Positions 1-7,909 of a stretch of DNA of 64,000 nt are shown in pieces. The notes beneath the pieces were generated by a model. That model was given only the letters and a program-made list of their open reading frames with translations. It ran no database searches and had not been told where the DNA came from. The stretch's first letter is position 1, and every line of letters begins with the position of its first letter. The stretch comes from Mesorhizobium onobrychidis (GTDB lineage: Bacteria > Pseudomonadota > Alphaproteobacteria > Rhizobiales > Rhizobiaceae): contig NZ_CP062229.1 in assembly GCF_024707545.1 (NCBI RefSeq), forward strand, positions 4,135,501 through 4,199,500, given 5' to 3'. A program made the translations under genes and the position numbers.

Positions 1-515
1 TCGCCGCCGGCATTGCGGCGGGCGAGGACGAAGACATCCAGCTCACCAATGAAGAGGTTGGCGAGGAGACGGAGCTTTCCGACGAGCGCTACGAATTCCT
101 CAAGGCACACGAGCAGTTCGTTCTGACGGTGACGGAATATGGCTACGGCAAGCGTTCGTCTTCCTATGATTTCCGCCTAACAGGGCGCGGCGGCAAGGGC
201 ATTCGCGCCACCGATGTGTCGAAAGCGGCCGAGATCGGCCGCCTGGTGGCGACCTTCCCGGTCGGCAACGACGACCAGATCATGCTTGTCTCGGACGGCG
301 GCACCGTCATTCGTGTACCGGTCAACGGCATTCGTTTCGCCAGCCGCGCCACCAAGGGCGTGACCATCTTCAACACGGCTGACGGTGAGAAGGTCGTTTC
401 GGTGGAGCGGATATCGGAACCGCAGTCGGACGAGGAAGCTGAAGAGAGTGTCGAGGGCGACGCTGGCCCGGATACCGGTGCTGAAGGCGCTGGCCCGGAT
501 AACAGCGCCGAGTAG
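1..515 (+). CDS. gyrA: DNA gyrase subunit A, C-terminal part (5' truncated by window)
   Basis: The frame is open from base 3 and ends with TAG at 513-515. About 170 residues of the C-terminal beta-pinwheel are visible, including the blade motifs YGYGKRSS and GRGGKGIRA and the closing blade around RATKGVTIF. GyrA wraps DNA on this domain during ATP-dependent negative supercoiling by the GyrA2B2 complex. The protein ends in an acidic, AGPD-containing tail of about 30 residues (SDEEAEESVEGD...), the kind of acidic tail known to tune supercoiling in GyrA proteins. The N-terminal breakage-reunion domain lies outside the window. Confidence 0.95.
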   Translation, partial: AAGIAAGEDEDIQLTNEEVGEETELSDERYEFLKAHEQFVLTVTEYGYGKRSSSYDFRLTGRGGKGIRATDVSKAAEIGRLVATFPVGNDDQIMLVSDGGTVIRVPVNGIRFASRATKGVTIFNTADGEKVVSVERISEPQSDEEAEESVEGDAGPDTGAEGAGPDNSAE

Positions 516-530
516 GTCTTGATGGGCAAT

Positions 531-549
531 GCCGGCCCGACGGGCCGGC
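531..549. terminator. Hairpin after gyrA, possible bidirectional terminator
   Basis: An 8-bp GC-only stem (gccggccc / gggccggc) with a 3-nt loop lies 16 nt after the gyrA stop and 23 nt past the stop of the small minus-strand gene at 572-724. No T-run follows on either strand, so termination is inferred from position and stem strength only. Confidence 0.35.
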
Positions 550-571
550 TCCGCCACAGATAGCAGCCGGT

Positions 572-724
572 TTAGAAGTGGCGATATGGCTTGCGGATAC
601 CGAAGCCTCCGAACCGCTTGGCATTGGACTTGGCGCGGACACGCCCTGCTTCCTGATGCAGCCCGAATACAGTGGCTATCAGCATGGCGACGGTCATTGC
701 GGCGGCGAGCATGTAGATCAGCAT
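572..724 (-). CDS. Small membrane protein, 50 aa, hypothetical
   Basis: A 50-codon frame starts at ATG (724, minus strand) with AGGAG about 9 nt upstream and stops with TAA at 572. Residues 1-22 form one hydrophobic helix (MLIYMLAAAMTVAMLIATVF), followed by a basic, glycine-rich tail ending PYRHF. This is the layout of a single-pass inner-membrane microprotein with a cytoplasmic positive tail. It is convergent with gyrA and separated from it by a hairpin. I do not recognise a family. The good Shine-Dalgarno and clean hydrophobic/basic split argue for a real gene, but it is short. Confidence 0.5.
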   Translation of the reverse strand: MLIYMLAAAMTVAMLIATVFGLHQEAGRVRAKSNAKRFGGFGIRKPYRHF

Positions 725-860
725 GGGCGTGTTCTCCTGCACCTAGCAACGATTAAATGGGGTTTTGGTTTCATCTTCTGAAGCTGCAACCTAGTGAACG
801 CTGCGTGAAGCCTTCGTGATTGGCTCATTCATTGGTCGTTCATCTCGGCCAAAAGGTTCA

Positions 861-966
861 CTCAAAGCGCATCGCGATTAACGTGGCTCAGGCGATGCGC
901 TTCGAGTCCCCTGTCTGGGTGCATGTCGTTGTCCCAAAGCTGCCGCGCACTTTTGGACGACATGCA
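861..966. repeat. Composite intergenic palindromic element upstream of coaD
   Basis: Two inverted repeats sit side by side: aagcgcatcgc (865-875) with gcgatgcgctt (892-902), and gcatgtcgttgtcccaaa (921-938) with ttttggacgacatgc (951-965). A sister copy of the second palindrome lies just after coaD (1525-1570). Such elements are common between genes in rhizobial genomes. The rest of the 725-1023 intergenic stretch holds nothing else I can identify. Confidence 0.7.
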
Positions 967-1023
967 TTGGCGGCTCGCTGATCGGATTGCCTTTGCGAGA
1001 GAGGCTCGCTAGAAGCACCTGCC

Positions 1024-1524
1024 ATGACAGAACGCATCGCCCTTTATGCCGGCTCCTTCGACCCGCTGACCAACGGCCATCTCGACGTGCTGAAGGCGTC
1101 GCTGGCTGTGGCGGACACCGTGTATGCGGCGATCGGCATTCATCCCGGCAAAAAGCCGCTGTTTTCCTTTGAGGAACGGGTCGACCTGATCGAAGCAGCG
1201 ACGAAGGCCGAATTCGGCCGCGACGGCGCGCGCATCAAGGTTGTCGCTTTCGACGGGCTGGTCATCGACGCGGCCAGGAAGCAGGGCGCCTCGATCATGA
1301 TCCGCGGCCTGCGCGACGGCACGGATCTCGACTACGAGATGCAGATGGCCGGCATGAACGAGACCATGGCGCCGGAATTGCAGACGGTTTTTCTGCCCGC
1401 CAGCCCTTCGGTGCGAACCATTACCGCCACACTTGTCCGTCAGATAGCCTCGATGGGAGGCGACATCCGCCCCTTCGTGCCGGCGGTTGTGGCCGGCGCA
1501 CTCGCCGCCAAATTCGCGAAATAA
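1024..1524 (+). CDS. coaD: Pantetheine-phosphate adenylyltransferase
   Basis: A 166-aa cytoplasmic nucleotidyltransferase, the normal length for CoaD. It catalyses ATP + 4'-phosphopantetheine to dephospho-CoA + PPi, the penultimate step of CoA synthesis. The N-terminal signature [10 protein letters not shown] carries the T/HxGH nucleotide-binding motif at residues 10-19. The central motif [13 protein letters not shown] and the C-terminal motif near [10 protein letters not shown] (ISSTxVR equivalent) are present. The gene stands alone between two copies of the same palindromic repeat, and the next gene is a cyclophilin as in other rhizobia. Confidence 0.96.
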   Translation: MTERIALYAGSFDPLTNGHLDVLKASLAVADTVYAAIGIHPGKKPLFSFEERVDLIEAATKAEFGRDGARIKVVAFDGLVIDAARKQGASIMIRGLRDGTDLDYEMQMAGMNETMAPELQTVFLPASPSVRTITATLVRQIASMGGDIRPFVPAVVAGALAAKFAK

Positions 1525-1570
1525 TGCGTGTCGCCCCAACGTGGAACCCGGCTTTGGGACAACGACATGC
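1525..1570. repeat. Palindromic element, second copy, directly after coaD
   Basis: The arm gcgtgtcgccccaa (1525-1538) pairs with tttgggacaacgacatgc (1553-1570). The right arm matches, inverted, the left arm of the element at 921-965. It begins one base after the coaD stop codon, and its hairpin may serve as a 3' end for the coaD mRNA. Confidence 0.65.
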
Positions 1571-1599
1571 ATGAAACAAAGGTTTTCGGAGAAATATCC

Positions 1600-2190
1600 A
1601 TGCCGCTCAAAAGGCTCGCCACCTGCTTTGTCGTTGTTTTCGGTCTTGTGGCTGCAACCGTTTCGGCGTTCGCCGCCGATCCGGAAAACACCATGATCAT
1701 CACGCTGAAGGGCGGCGACGTGACCATCGCGCTCAGGCCCGATCTCGCGCCGAAGCATGTCGAGCAGATCAAGAAATTGGTGCGCCAGGGCGCTTACGAC
1801 AACGTCGCTTTCCACCGCGTCATCGACGGCTTCATGGCGCAGACCGGCGACGTGAAGTTCGGCAACATGAAGAACGGCTTCAACGCCGATGCTGTCGGTA
1901 CCGGCGGTTCCGATCTTCCCGACCTGCCGGCCGAATTCTCGACGTCCGAGCGCTACGAGCGCGGCGTGGTCGGCATGGCCCGCTCGCAGGACCCGGATTC
2001 CGCCAATTCGCAGTTCTTCATCATGTTCGCGCCGGCGCCGCCGCTCGATGGCCAGTACACCATCGTCGGTAATGTCGAGAAAGGCATGGAGTTGGTGGAC
2101 CAGATAAAGAAAGGCGACGAGGCGCAGAACGGGGTCGTCACGGGTCCCGATCGCATGATCAAGGTGCGCATCGCCGCCGACGGCAAGTAA
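1600..2190 (+). CDS. Periplasmic peptidyl-prolyl cis-trans isomerase (cyclophilin type)
   Basis: A 196-aa cyclophilin with an N-terminal signal peptide (MPLKRLATCF... to about AFA-AD, residues 1-24), so it acts in the periplasm on prolyl bonds of exported proteins. The catalytic stretch FHRVIDGFMAQTGD and the motif RSQDPDSANSQFFI are intact. The ATG at 1600 is preferred over in-frame ATGs at 1528 and 1567 because it gives a clean signal peptide and has GGAG nine bases upstream; the earlier ATGs lie in or next to the palindromic repeat. A cytoplasmic paralogue follows 27 bases downstream. Confidence 0.9.
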   Translation: MPLKRLATCFVVVFGLVAATVSAFAADPENTMIITLKGGDVTIALRPDLAPKHVEQIKKLVRQGAYDNVAFHRVIDGFMAQTGDVKFGNMKNGFNADAVGTGGSDLPDLPAEFSTSERYERGVVGMARSQDPDSANSQFFIMFAPAPPLDGQYTIVGNVEKGMELVDQIKKGDEAQNGVVTGPDRMIKVRIAADGK

Positions 2191-2217
2191 CCCATTTGTT
2201 TCAAAGGATATTCTGAC

Positions 2218-2730
2218 ATGGCCGAGATCAAGGACCGCGAGAACGCGCTCATCATGGAAACGACCAAGGGCAAGGTCGTCATCGAACTGTTTCCCGATCT
2301 GGCACCCGGCCATGTCGGCCGTATCAAGGAACTGGCGCGCGAAGGCGCTTATGACGGCGTGGTGTTCCACCGCGTCATCGACGGCTTCATGGCGCAGACC
2401 GGGGACGTGAAATTCGGCAATTCCAGCAACCCCTCTTTCGCACCGTCGCGCGCCGGCACGGGCGGCTCCGACAAGCCCGACCTGAAGGCGGAGTTCTCCA
2501 ACGCCAATCACGGCCGCGGCACCTGCTCGATGGCACGTTCGCAGAACCCGAACTCGGCCAACTCGCAGTTCTTCATCTGCTTCGACGATGCCGCCTTCCT
2601 CAACCGCCAATACACGGTCTGGGGCCAGGTCATCGAAGGCATGGACAATGTCGACAAGATCAAGCGCGGCGAGCCGGTGCCGGATCCTGACAAGATCGTG
2701 TCGCTGAAGGTGGCGGCCGACGTAAAATGA
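2218..2730 (+). CDS. ppiB: Cytoplasmic peptidyl-prolyl cis-trans isomerase (cyclophilin)
   Basis: A 170-aa cyclophilin without signal peptide, paralogous to the gene immediately upstream. It keeps FHRVIDGFMAQTGD and ARSQNPNSANSQFFI, so it should be an active foldase in the cytoplasm. The stop codon overlaps the start of the next gene (ATGA at 2727-2730), implying translational coupling. Confidence 0.92.
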   Translation: MAEIKDRENALIMETTKGKVVIELFPDLAPGHVGRIKELAREGAYDGVVFHRVIDGFMAQTGDVKFGNSSNPSFAPSRAGTGGSDKPDLKAEFSNANHGRGTCSMARSQNPNSANSQFFICFDDAAFLNRQYTVWGQVIEGMDNVDKIKRGEPVPDPDKIVSLKVAADVK

Positions 2731-3125
2731 CCTACCGAGCTGTCGCGGCGATCACTCTGATGCTTGTCGCGGCGGCTACTCCGGCGCTGGCGACAGAATC
2801 GATTGTTTGCAGCGCTGAAGGCGACGCGGCATCGATCGACGTCCTGATGGGGCACACTGCCGTCATCGCGGTCGCGCGCGTGTGGCTTGATGCCGGCGAT
2901 AGGAACTGGACCACCGACGGTCAGCCGGGTTCGACGAAAGTCATCGTCGGACAGGCATTCGAGGACGACCAGCACATGGCGATCGATCTCACCGATGAGG
3001 GCATCAGCTCGATCGTAGCCAAATTGCGACTGGTCAAGGCCAGCGAACAGTCCAAATTCGCAATGGGCGGCACGCTGAGCATCGACGGTGTTGGCGCCTG
3101 GGCGGTGACCTGCCCGGAATTTTGA
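2727..3125 (+). CDS. Small secreted protein of unknown function
   Basis: A 132-aa protein with a signal peptide (hydrophobic residues 4-21, cleavage probably after ALA at 20-22). The mature part is about 110 residues with two cysteines (one near the N-terminus, one in the final VTCPEF), which could form a disulfide. I do not recognise the family. It overlaps ppiB by 4 nt and queA follows 12 nt later, so it is cotranscribed with both. Confidence 0.8.
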   Translation: MTYRAVAAITLMLVAAATPALATESIVCSAEGDAASIDVLMGHTAVIAVARVWLDAGDRNWTTDGQPGSTKVIVGQAFEDDQHMAIDLTDEGISSIVAKLRLVKASEQSKFAMGGTLSIDGVGAWAVTCPEF

Positions 3126-3137
3126 GGCGGGGTTTTC

Positions 3138-4250
3138 TTGCGCGTCGATCTATTCGACTTTGATCTGCCGGAGGAGCGCATCGCGCTTCGACCGGCGGAA
3201 CCGCGCGACAGCGCCAAAATGCTGGTTGTCAGGCCGGGTGAGGGACTTGAGGACCGGACGGTGCGCGAACTGCCGTCCCTGCTCGAGACCGGTGACGTGC
3301 TGGTCTTCAACGATACCAAGGTCATCCCGGCGCAGCTGAAAGGCATCAGGCGGCGCGGCGAAGCAGCGGCGCAGGTCGAAGCCACGCTGCACATGCGGGT
3401 GGCTCCCGACCGCTGGCTGGCTTTCATGCGGCCGGGCAAGCGCATCGCCGTTGGCGACCGCATCCATTTCGGCCATGACGCCAATTCCTGCTTTCTCGGC
3501 CAGTTCGATGCCACGGTGATCGAGAAGGGCGAGGCCGGCGAGGCTTTGCTCGGTTTTGACCTCTCAGGTCCGTTTCTCGATGAGGCGTTGCACGCCGTCG
3601 GTCACATTCCGCTGCCGCCTTACATCGCCTCGAAGCGCGACGACGACGAACGCGACCGCAGCGACTACCAGACCATCTATGCCAGGGAGGAGGGGGCTGT
3701 GGCGGCGCCCACGGCCGGCCTGCATTTCACGCCGGAGCTTTTCGCGGCACTCGATGCCAAGGGCGTCGAACGCCGCTTCGTCACCTTGCATGTCGGCGCC
3801 GGCACGTTCCTGCCGGTGAAAGTCGACGACACCGCCGATCACAAGATGCATGCCGAAATCGGTTCGGTCAGCCCGGAAACCGCCGAGGCGCTGAACGCGG
3901 CGAAGGCGCGCGGCGGGCGCATCATCGCCGTCGGCACGACGTCGCTGCGCCTGCTGGAGAGCGCCGCGCGGGAGGACGGCACATTGGCCGGATGGTCGGG
4001 TCCGACCGACATCTTCATCACGCCCGGCTATCGTTTCGAGGCCGCCGACATGCTGATGACCAATTTCCATCTGCCGCGCTCGACGCTGGTCATGCTGGTT
4101 TCGGCGTTTTGCGGTCTGGAAACGATGCGTGCGGCCTATGCGCATGCCATCGAAAACCACTACAGATTCTATTCCTACGGAGATGCAAGTCTTCTGTTCA
4201 AGGAGGAGAACGATAGACGCGCACCCGATATACGACAAGGATTTCAATGA
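3138..4250 (+). CDS. queA: S-adenosylmethionine:tRNA ribosyltransferase-isomerase
   Basis: A 370-aa QueA, full length for the family. It transfers and isomerises the ribosyl group of AdoMet onto preQ1 in tRNA to give epoxyqueuosine. Family motifs include [19 protein letters not shown] near the N-terminus, [13 protein letters not shown], and APTAGLHFT. The start is TTG at 3138 with GAGGCGGGG upstream; no ATG lies in frame nearby. The TGA stop overlaps the tgt start (ATGA at 4247-4250), linking two consecutive queuosine steps. Confidence 0.95.
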   Translation: MRVDLFDFDLPEERIALRPAEPRDSAKMLVVRPGEGLEDRTVRELPSLLETGDVLVFNDTKVIPAQLKGIRRRGEAAAQVEATLHMRVAPDRWLAFMRPGKRIAVGDRIHFGHDANSCFLGQFDATVIEKGEAGEALLGFDLSGPFLDEALHAVGHIPLPPYIASKRDDDERDRSDYQTIYAREEGAVAAPTAGLHFTPELFAALDAKGVERRFVTLHVGAGTFLPVKVDDTADHKMHAEIGSVSPETAEALNAAKARGGRIIAVGTTSLRLLESAAREDGTLAGWSGPTDIFITPGYRFEAADMLMTNFHLPRSTLVMLVSAFCGLETMRAAYAHAIENHYRFYSYGDASLLFKEENDRRAPDIRQGFQ

Positions 4251-5377
4251 CTAAGGCGTTCACCTTCAAGGTGCTGGCGACCGACGGCAAAGCGCGGCGT
4301 GGCTCCATCACCATGCCGCGCGGAGAAATCCGCACGCCGGCCTTCATGCCGGTCGGCACCGGCGGCACGGTCAAGACCATGTATATGGACCAGGTGCGCA
4401 GTGTCGGCTCGGACATCATCCTGGGCAACACCTATCATCTGATGCTGCGGCCTGGCGCCGAACGTGTGGCGCGGCTTGGCGGTCTGCATGAATTCGCCCG
4501 CTGGCCGCACCCGATCCTGACCGACAGCGGCGGCTTCCAGGTAATGTCGCTGTCGAAACTGAGGAAACTGACCGAAAACGGCGTCACCTTTCGCTCACAT
4601 ATCGACGGCGCCGCCTATGAGATGTCGCCCGAGCGCTCGATCGAAATCCAGGGACTGCTCGATTCCGACATCCAGATGCAGCTCGACGAATGCACCGCGC
4701 TGCCGGCCATGGAGAAGGAGATCGAGCGGGCCATGGAGCTGTCGCTGCGCTGGGCCGAGCGTTGCAAGACGGCGTTCGGCGACCAGCCGGGCAAGGCGAT
4801 GTTCGGCATCGTCCAGGGCGGCGACATACCGGCCTTCCGGCTGCGTTCGGGGCAGGCGCTGAAAGCGATGGGCCTCAAGGGCTATGCGATCGGCGGGCTG
4901 GCGGTCGGCGAGCCGCAAGCGGTGATGCTCGAAATGCTCGACATCACCTGCCCGGAGCTGCCGGCGGACAGGCCGCGTTATCTGATGGGTGTCGGCACGC
5001 CCGACGACATATTGAAATCGGTGGCGCGCGGCATCGACATGTTCGATTGCGTGATGCCGACGCGCGCCGGCCGCCATGGCCTCGCCTACACTCGGCGCGG
5101 CAAGGTCAATCTGCGCAACGCCCGCCATGCCGACGATCCGCGCCCGCTCGACGAGCAAAGCGACTGGCCGGCCGCCAGAGATTATTCCCGTGCCTATTTG
5201 CACCATCTGGTCCGCTCGCAAGAGGCGCTGGGGGCGATGCTTCTGACCTGGAACAATCTTTCCTACTATCAGAAGCTGATGCAGGACATTCGTGCCGCCA
5301 TCGAGGCCGGCGCCTTCGAGGCGCGGGCGGCGGAAATTTCCGAGGGCTGGGCAAGGGGCGATATCCCAGTGATGTGA
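4247..5377 (+). CDS. tgt: tRNA-guanine(34) transglycosylase
   Basis: A 376-aa bacterial TGT, which exchanges G34 for preQ1 in tRNAs with GUN anticodons. Visible motifs are [13 protein letters not shown], the catalytic DSGGFQ, FGIVQGG, the nucleophile region FDCVMPTR, and the helix GRHGLAYT. The C-terminal zinc site is partly degenerate relative to my memory of the E. coli enzyme (cysteines are not evident after [10 protein letters not shown]), which also occurs in other family members. It overlaps queA by four bases. Confidence 0.94.
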   Translation: MTKAFTFKVLATDGKARRGSITMPRGEIRTPAFMPVGTGGTVKTMYMDQVRSVGSDIILGNTYHLMLRPGAERVARLGGLHEFARWPHPILTDSGGFQVMSLSKLRKLTENGVTFRSHIDGAAYEMSPERSIEIQGLLDSDIQMQLDECTALPAMEKEIERAMELSLRWAERCKTAFGDQPGKAMFGIVQGGDIPAFRLRSGQALKAMGLKGYAIGGLAVGEPQAVMLEMLDITCPELPADRPRYLMGVGTPDDILKSVARGIDMFDCVMPTRAGRHGLAYTRRGKVNLRNARHADDPRPLDEQSDWPAARDYSRAYLHHLVRSQEALGAMLLTWNNLSYYQKLMQDIRAAIEAGAFEARAAEISEGWARGDIPVM

Positions 5378-5608
5378 GCGAGCGCTCACGTGCCCAGCGA
5401 AGTGCCGCCCGCAGGTTGCAGCCAGTGATGCGGGAACTGCCGTCGGGTAATCTTTGCCGTCCGGCCCGACGATCAGGAGGCGCGAACATTTCGGCGATTG
5501 GCTGCACTTAAGTCGGGTTCTGCCCGAGCGCCGTCCTGATGCTTGAAAGCCGGGCGGCAGTCTGCCACAAGGGCGGCCTATGCGTGCAAGCTTGAGCAGG
5601 ACCGGGCA
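5378..5608 (+). other. Intergenic stretch between tgt and the RAM-domain gene
   Basis: About 230 bases without a convincing gene on either strand. A short inverted repeat (gtgagc at 5374-5379, gctcac at 5384-5389) straddles the tgt stop codon and could be an mRNA end, although no T-run follows. Open frames on both strands are low-complexity arginine/proline readings typical of high-GC shadows. Confidence 0.5.
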
Positions 5609-5845
5609 ATGAAGGCATTTTTCGTGCAGATAAAGTGCGATCTGGGCAAGTCCTATGACGTTGCCGGCGCGTTGGCCGATGCCGAGATCGCTTCGGAAAT
5701 CTATTCGACAGCCGGCGATTACGATCTGCTCGCCAAATTCTATGTCGACGACGAGGAAGACATCGGCCATTTCGTCAACGAGAAGGTGCAGATTCTTCCA
5801 GGCATCAAGGACACGTTCACGGTCGTCACCTTCCGCGCGTTCTGA
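5609..5845 (+). CDS. Stand-alone Lrp/AsnC ligand-binding (RAM) domain protein
   Basis: A 78-aa protein that is only the alpha-beta RAM domain found at the C-terminus of Lrp/AsnC regulators; there is no helix-turn-helix. The segments FVQIKCDLGKSYDVAGALAD, GDYDLLAKFYVDDEEDIG and GIKDTFTVVTFRAF fit the fold. Such stand-alone units assemble into dimers or larger rings and bind amino acids or small effectors. The ATG at 5609 is chosen because the upstream in-frame start at 5543 adds a non-conserved leader. It sits just upstream of the ATP-grasp/Anbu operon, but a functional link is only a guess. Confidence 0.85.
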   Translation: MKAFFVQIKCDLGKSYDVAGALADAEIASEIYSTAGDYDLLAKFYVDDEEDIGHFVNEKVQILPGIKDTFTVVTFRAF

Positions 5846-6011
5846 GCGGCGCCGGCAGCCTGCCCGGGCACGAGGCAAAGCCTGACCCAGCCATATCGGC
5901 GATGCCCTAATTTTAGGCAGGTCGCGACATACTGATCGCCAGCATCCTCCAAATCACCGATTGCGCTTGATTTTCTCGCGTGACGCCAGTGAAATGGCCT
6001 CACAGGGGAGT

Positions 6012-7430
6012 ATGCGATTGGCAGCGTTCGACGAAATGCTTCCGGAAATCTCCGGATTGAGAAAACCGTATTCGGCTTACGACCGCTGGCTGAAGGAGCA
6101 GGATCCGGCCAGGCTTACCGAGAAGATGCAGGACGCCGAACGCGTCTTTCGCAAGACCGGCATCACCTTTGCCGTCTACGGCGAGCAGGAAGCCTCCGAA
6201 CGCCTTATTCCCTTCGATATCGTTCCGCGCATCATTTCCGGCAATGAATGGCGACGGCTGACGCAAGGCATCGAGCAGCGCGTCCAGGCGCTGAACGCCT
6301 TTCTCGACGATATCTACCACCGCCAGGAGATCTTGCGCGCCGGGCGCGTCCCCAAGGAATTGATCGCCAAGAACGAGGCGTTCCTGCCGGAGATGATCGG
6401 AGTGCGGCCGCCGGCCGGCGTCTACACCCATATCATCGGCGTCGATATCGTTCGCATCAGCGAGAACGAGTTCTATGTGCTGGAGGATAATGCGCGCACG
6501 CCGTCCGGCGTCTCCTACATGCTGGAGAACCGTGAGACGATGATGCAGCTCTTTCCCGAGCTGTTCCAGCAGATCAAGGTGCGGCCGGTGGAAAACTATC
6601 CGCAGCTCTTGCGCCAGTCGCTGGCGGCGGTGCGACCGCTGAGCACCGAGGGTGCGCCGACCATTGCCGTGCTGACGCCGGGCAGCTTCAACTCCGCCTA
6701 TTTCGAACATGCCTTCCTTGCCGACCAGATGGGCGTGCAGCTTGTCGAGGGGCAGGATCTGCGCGTCGTCGATGGCCACATCGCGATGCGTACGACCGAA
6801 GGCTACAAGCAGATCGACGTGCTTTATCGAAGGGTGGACGATTCTTTCCTCGATCCGCTGACCTTCCGTCCGGACTCAGCACTTGGCGTGCCGGGCATCA
6901 TGGATGTCTACCGCGCCGGCAACATCACCATCGCCAATGCGCCGGGAACCGGCATCGCCGATGACAAGGCGATCTATTCCTACATGCCCGAGATCGTCGA
7001 ATTCTACACTGGCCGCAAGGCAATCCTCGGCAACATCCCGACCTGGCGCTGCTCGGAGCCGGACAGCCTGAAATACGTGCTCGAACATATCGACGAGCTG
7101 GTGGTGAAGGAGGTGCACGGCTCCGGCGGCTACGGCATGCTGGTCGGGCCGGCGGCGACCAAAAAGGAATGCGAGGATTTTTCCAAAAAACTAGCGGCAA
7201 AACCGTCGAACTACATCGCCCAGCCAACGCTGGCGCTGTCGACCTGTCCGATCCTGACCGACAAAGGGCTGGCGCCGCGCCATGTCGACCTCAGGCCCTA
7301 CGTGCTGGTTTCCGACCGCATCCAGATCGTGCCGGGCGGGCTGACGCGCGTGGCGCTGAAGGAGGGCTCGCTGGTGGTCAACTCATCCCAGGGCGGTGGC
7401 ACCAAGGATACGTGGGTGCTGGATGATTAG
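6012..7430 (+). CDS. Circularly permuted ATP-grasp type 2 protein (DUF404/DUF407)
   Basis: A protein of about 472 aa of the circularly permuted ATP-grasp family, predicted to form amide/peptide bonds using ATP. Characteristic stretches are DIYHRQEILRAGRVP, YVLEDNARTPSGVSYMLENR, FLADQMGVQLVEGQDLRV, VVKEVHGSGGYGMLVGP and VVNSSQGGGTKDTWV. The start is uncertain: ATG at 6012 is close to its GGGGAG, while a TTG at 6018 has better spacing (7 nt) and gives MAAFDEML. It is the first gene of an operon with alpha-E, transglutaminase-like and Anbu genes, now split by an inserted cassette immediately after its stop. Confidence 0.92.
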   Translation: MRLAAFDEMLPEISGLRKPYSAYDRWLKEQDPARLTEKMQDAERVFRKTGITFAVYGEQEASERLIPFDIVPRIISGNEWRRLTQGIEQRVQALNAFLDDIYHRQEILRAGRVPKELIAKNEAFLPEMIGVRPPAGVYTHIIGVDIVRISENEFYVLEDNARTPSGVSYMLENRETMMQLFPELFQQIKVRPVENYPQLLRQSLAAVRPLSTEGAPTIAVLTPGSFNSAYFEHAFLADQMGVQLVEGQDLRVVDGHIAMRTTEGYKQIDVLYRRVDDSFLDPLTFRPDSALGVPGIMDVYRAGNITIANAPGTGIADDKAIYSYMPEIVEFYTGRKAILGNIPTWRCSEPDSLKYVLEHIDELVVKEVHGSGGYGMLVGPAATKKECEDFSKKLAAKPSNYIAQPTLALSTCPILTDKGLAPRHVDLRPYVLVSDRIQIVPGGLTRVALKEGSLVVNSSQGGGTKDTWVLDD

Positions 7431-7441
7431 AGTGGGAAGTA

Positions 7442-7474
7442 GCGAGTAGGGAATAGCGAGTAGCGAATAGGGGG
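7442..7474 (+). repeat. Left inverted repeat, four imperfect 7-bp units
   Basis: The units gcgagta (7442-7448), gggaata (7449-7455), gcgagta (7456-7462), gcgaata (7463-7469) are followed by ggggg. The array is the reverse complement, with three mismatches, of the array at 7857-7888. Confidence 0.85.
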
Positions 7475-7531
7475 TGTGCGACGGCGATCAATTCTTACAG
7501 GGACCTGATTGTTTGGAAGGCAGCCATAGAA

Positions 7532-7846
7532 TTGGCGGTAGATTGCTATTCCGTGACGACAGCGTTCCCGAGCAAGGAAGCATACGGAATGACCTCTCAG
7601 ATAAGGCGCTCGGCGGCGTCAATCGCAGCAAACATCGCGGAGGGTCACGGACGAGAAAATACGGGAGCCTTCATTCAATTTCTGCGCATTGCTCAAGGTT
7701 CTCTTAAAGAATTGGAAACGCACCTGATCTTGTCCGGGAGAGTGGGCTTGGTGGTTGAGAAAGAGGGTGGTCGGTTGCTTAACCAAACCGAGGAGATCGG
7801 GAAAATGTTGCGTTCGATGATCAGGAGTCTGCAACAAAAGTCATGA
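7532..7846 (+). CDS. Four-helix-bundle protein (S23 / 23S rRNA intervening-sequence family)
   Basis: The frame encodes the typical family core: YRDLIVWKAAIELAVDCY, PSKEAYGMTSQIRRSAASI, AANIAEGHGRE and the amphipathic helices that follow, ending in QQKS. The family forms pentameric helical bundles; relatives are encoded in 23S rRNA intervening sequences and as Avd in diversity-generating retroelements, where they bind nucleic acid. The conserved YRDLIVW begins at 7496, upstream of the first canonical start in frame (TTG 7532). The frame is open back to 7457 but contains no ATG, GTG or TTG there, so the true start is unresolved (a non-standard start or a disrupted 5' end). Confidence 0.75.
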   Translation: MAVDCYSVTTAFPSKEAYGMTSQIRRSAASIAANIAEGHGRENTGAFIQFLRIAQGSLKELETHLILSGRVGLVVEKEGGRLLNQTEEIGKMLRSMIRSLQQKS

Positions 7847-7856
7847 AGTCTTTTTT

Positions 7857-7888
7857 CCCCTATTCGCTATTCGCTATTCGCTATTCGC
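7857..7888 (-). repeat. Right inverted repeat, four perfect 7-bp units
   Basis: CCCC is followed by four exact copies of tattcgc. It mirrors the array at 7442-7474 and ends 21 bases before the alpha-E start codon. Confidence 0.88.
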
Positions 7889-7909
7889 TCGACATCGAGG
7901 CAGATTGAT

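Larger units (their letters stand above)
7442..7888 (+). mobile_element. Four-helix-bundle gene cassette flanked by inverted heptamer repeats
   Basis: The left boundary is four heptamers of the form gcgaata/gcgagta/gggaata (7442-7469) followed by GGGGG. The right boundary is CCCC (7857-7860) followed by four perfect tattcgc heptamers (7861-7888). The two ends are inverted copies of each other over about 32 bases. Between them lies one gene of the S23/IVP-like four-helix-bundle family. The block separates two genes that are normally adjacent in this operon family, so it looks like an insertion. No transposase is present; mobility is inferred from the flanks and position. Confidence 0.55.

Noticed and set aside
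1009..2610. A 533-codon open frame antisense to coaD and both cyclophilins
   Set aside because: Shadow of three recognised genes; no family-like motifs or ribosome site.
7431..7900. CRISPR array from the clustered 7-bp units
   Set aside because: Units are contiguous with no spacers, and are inverted at the two ends around one gene.
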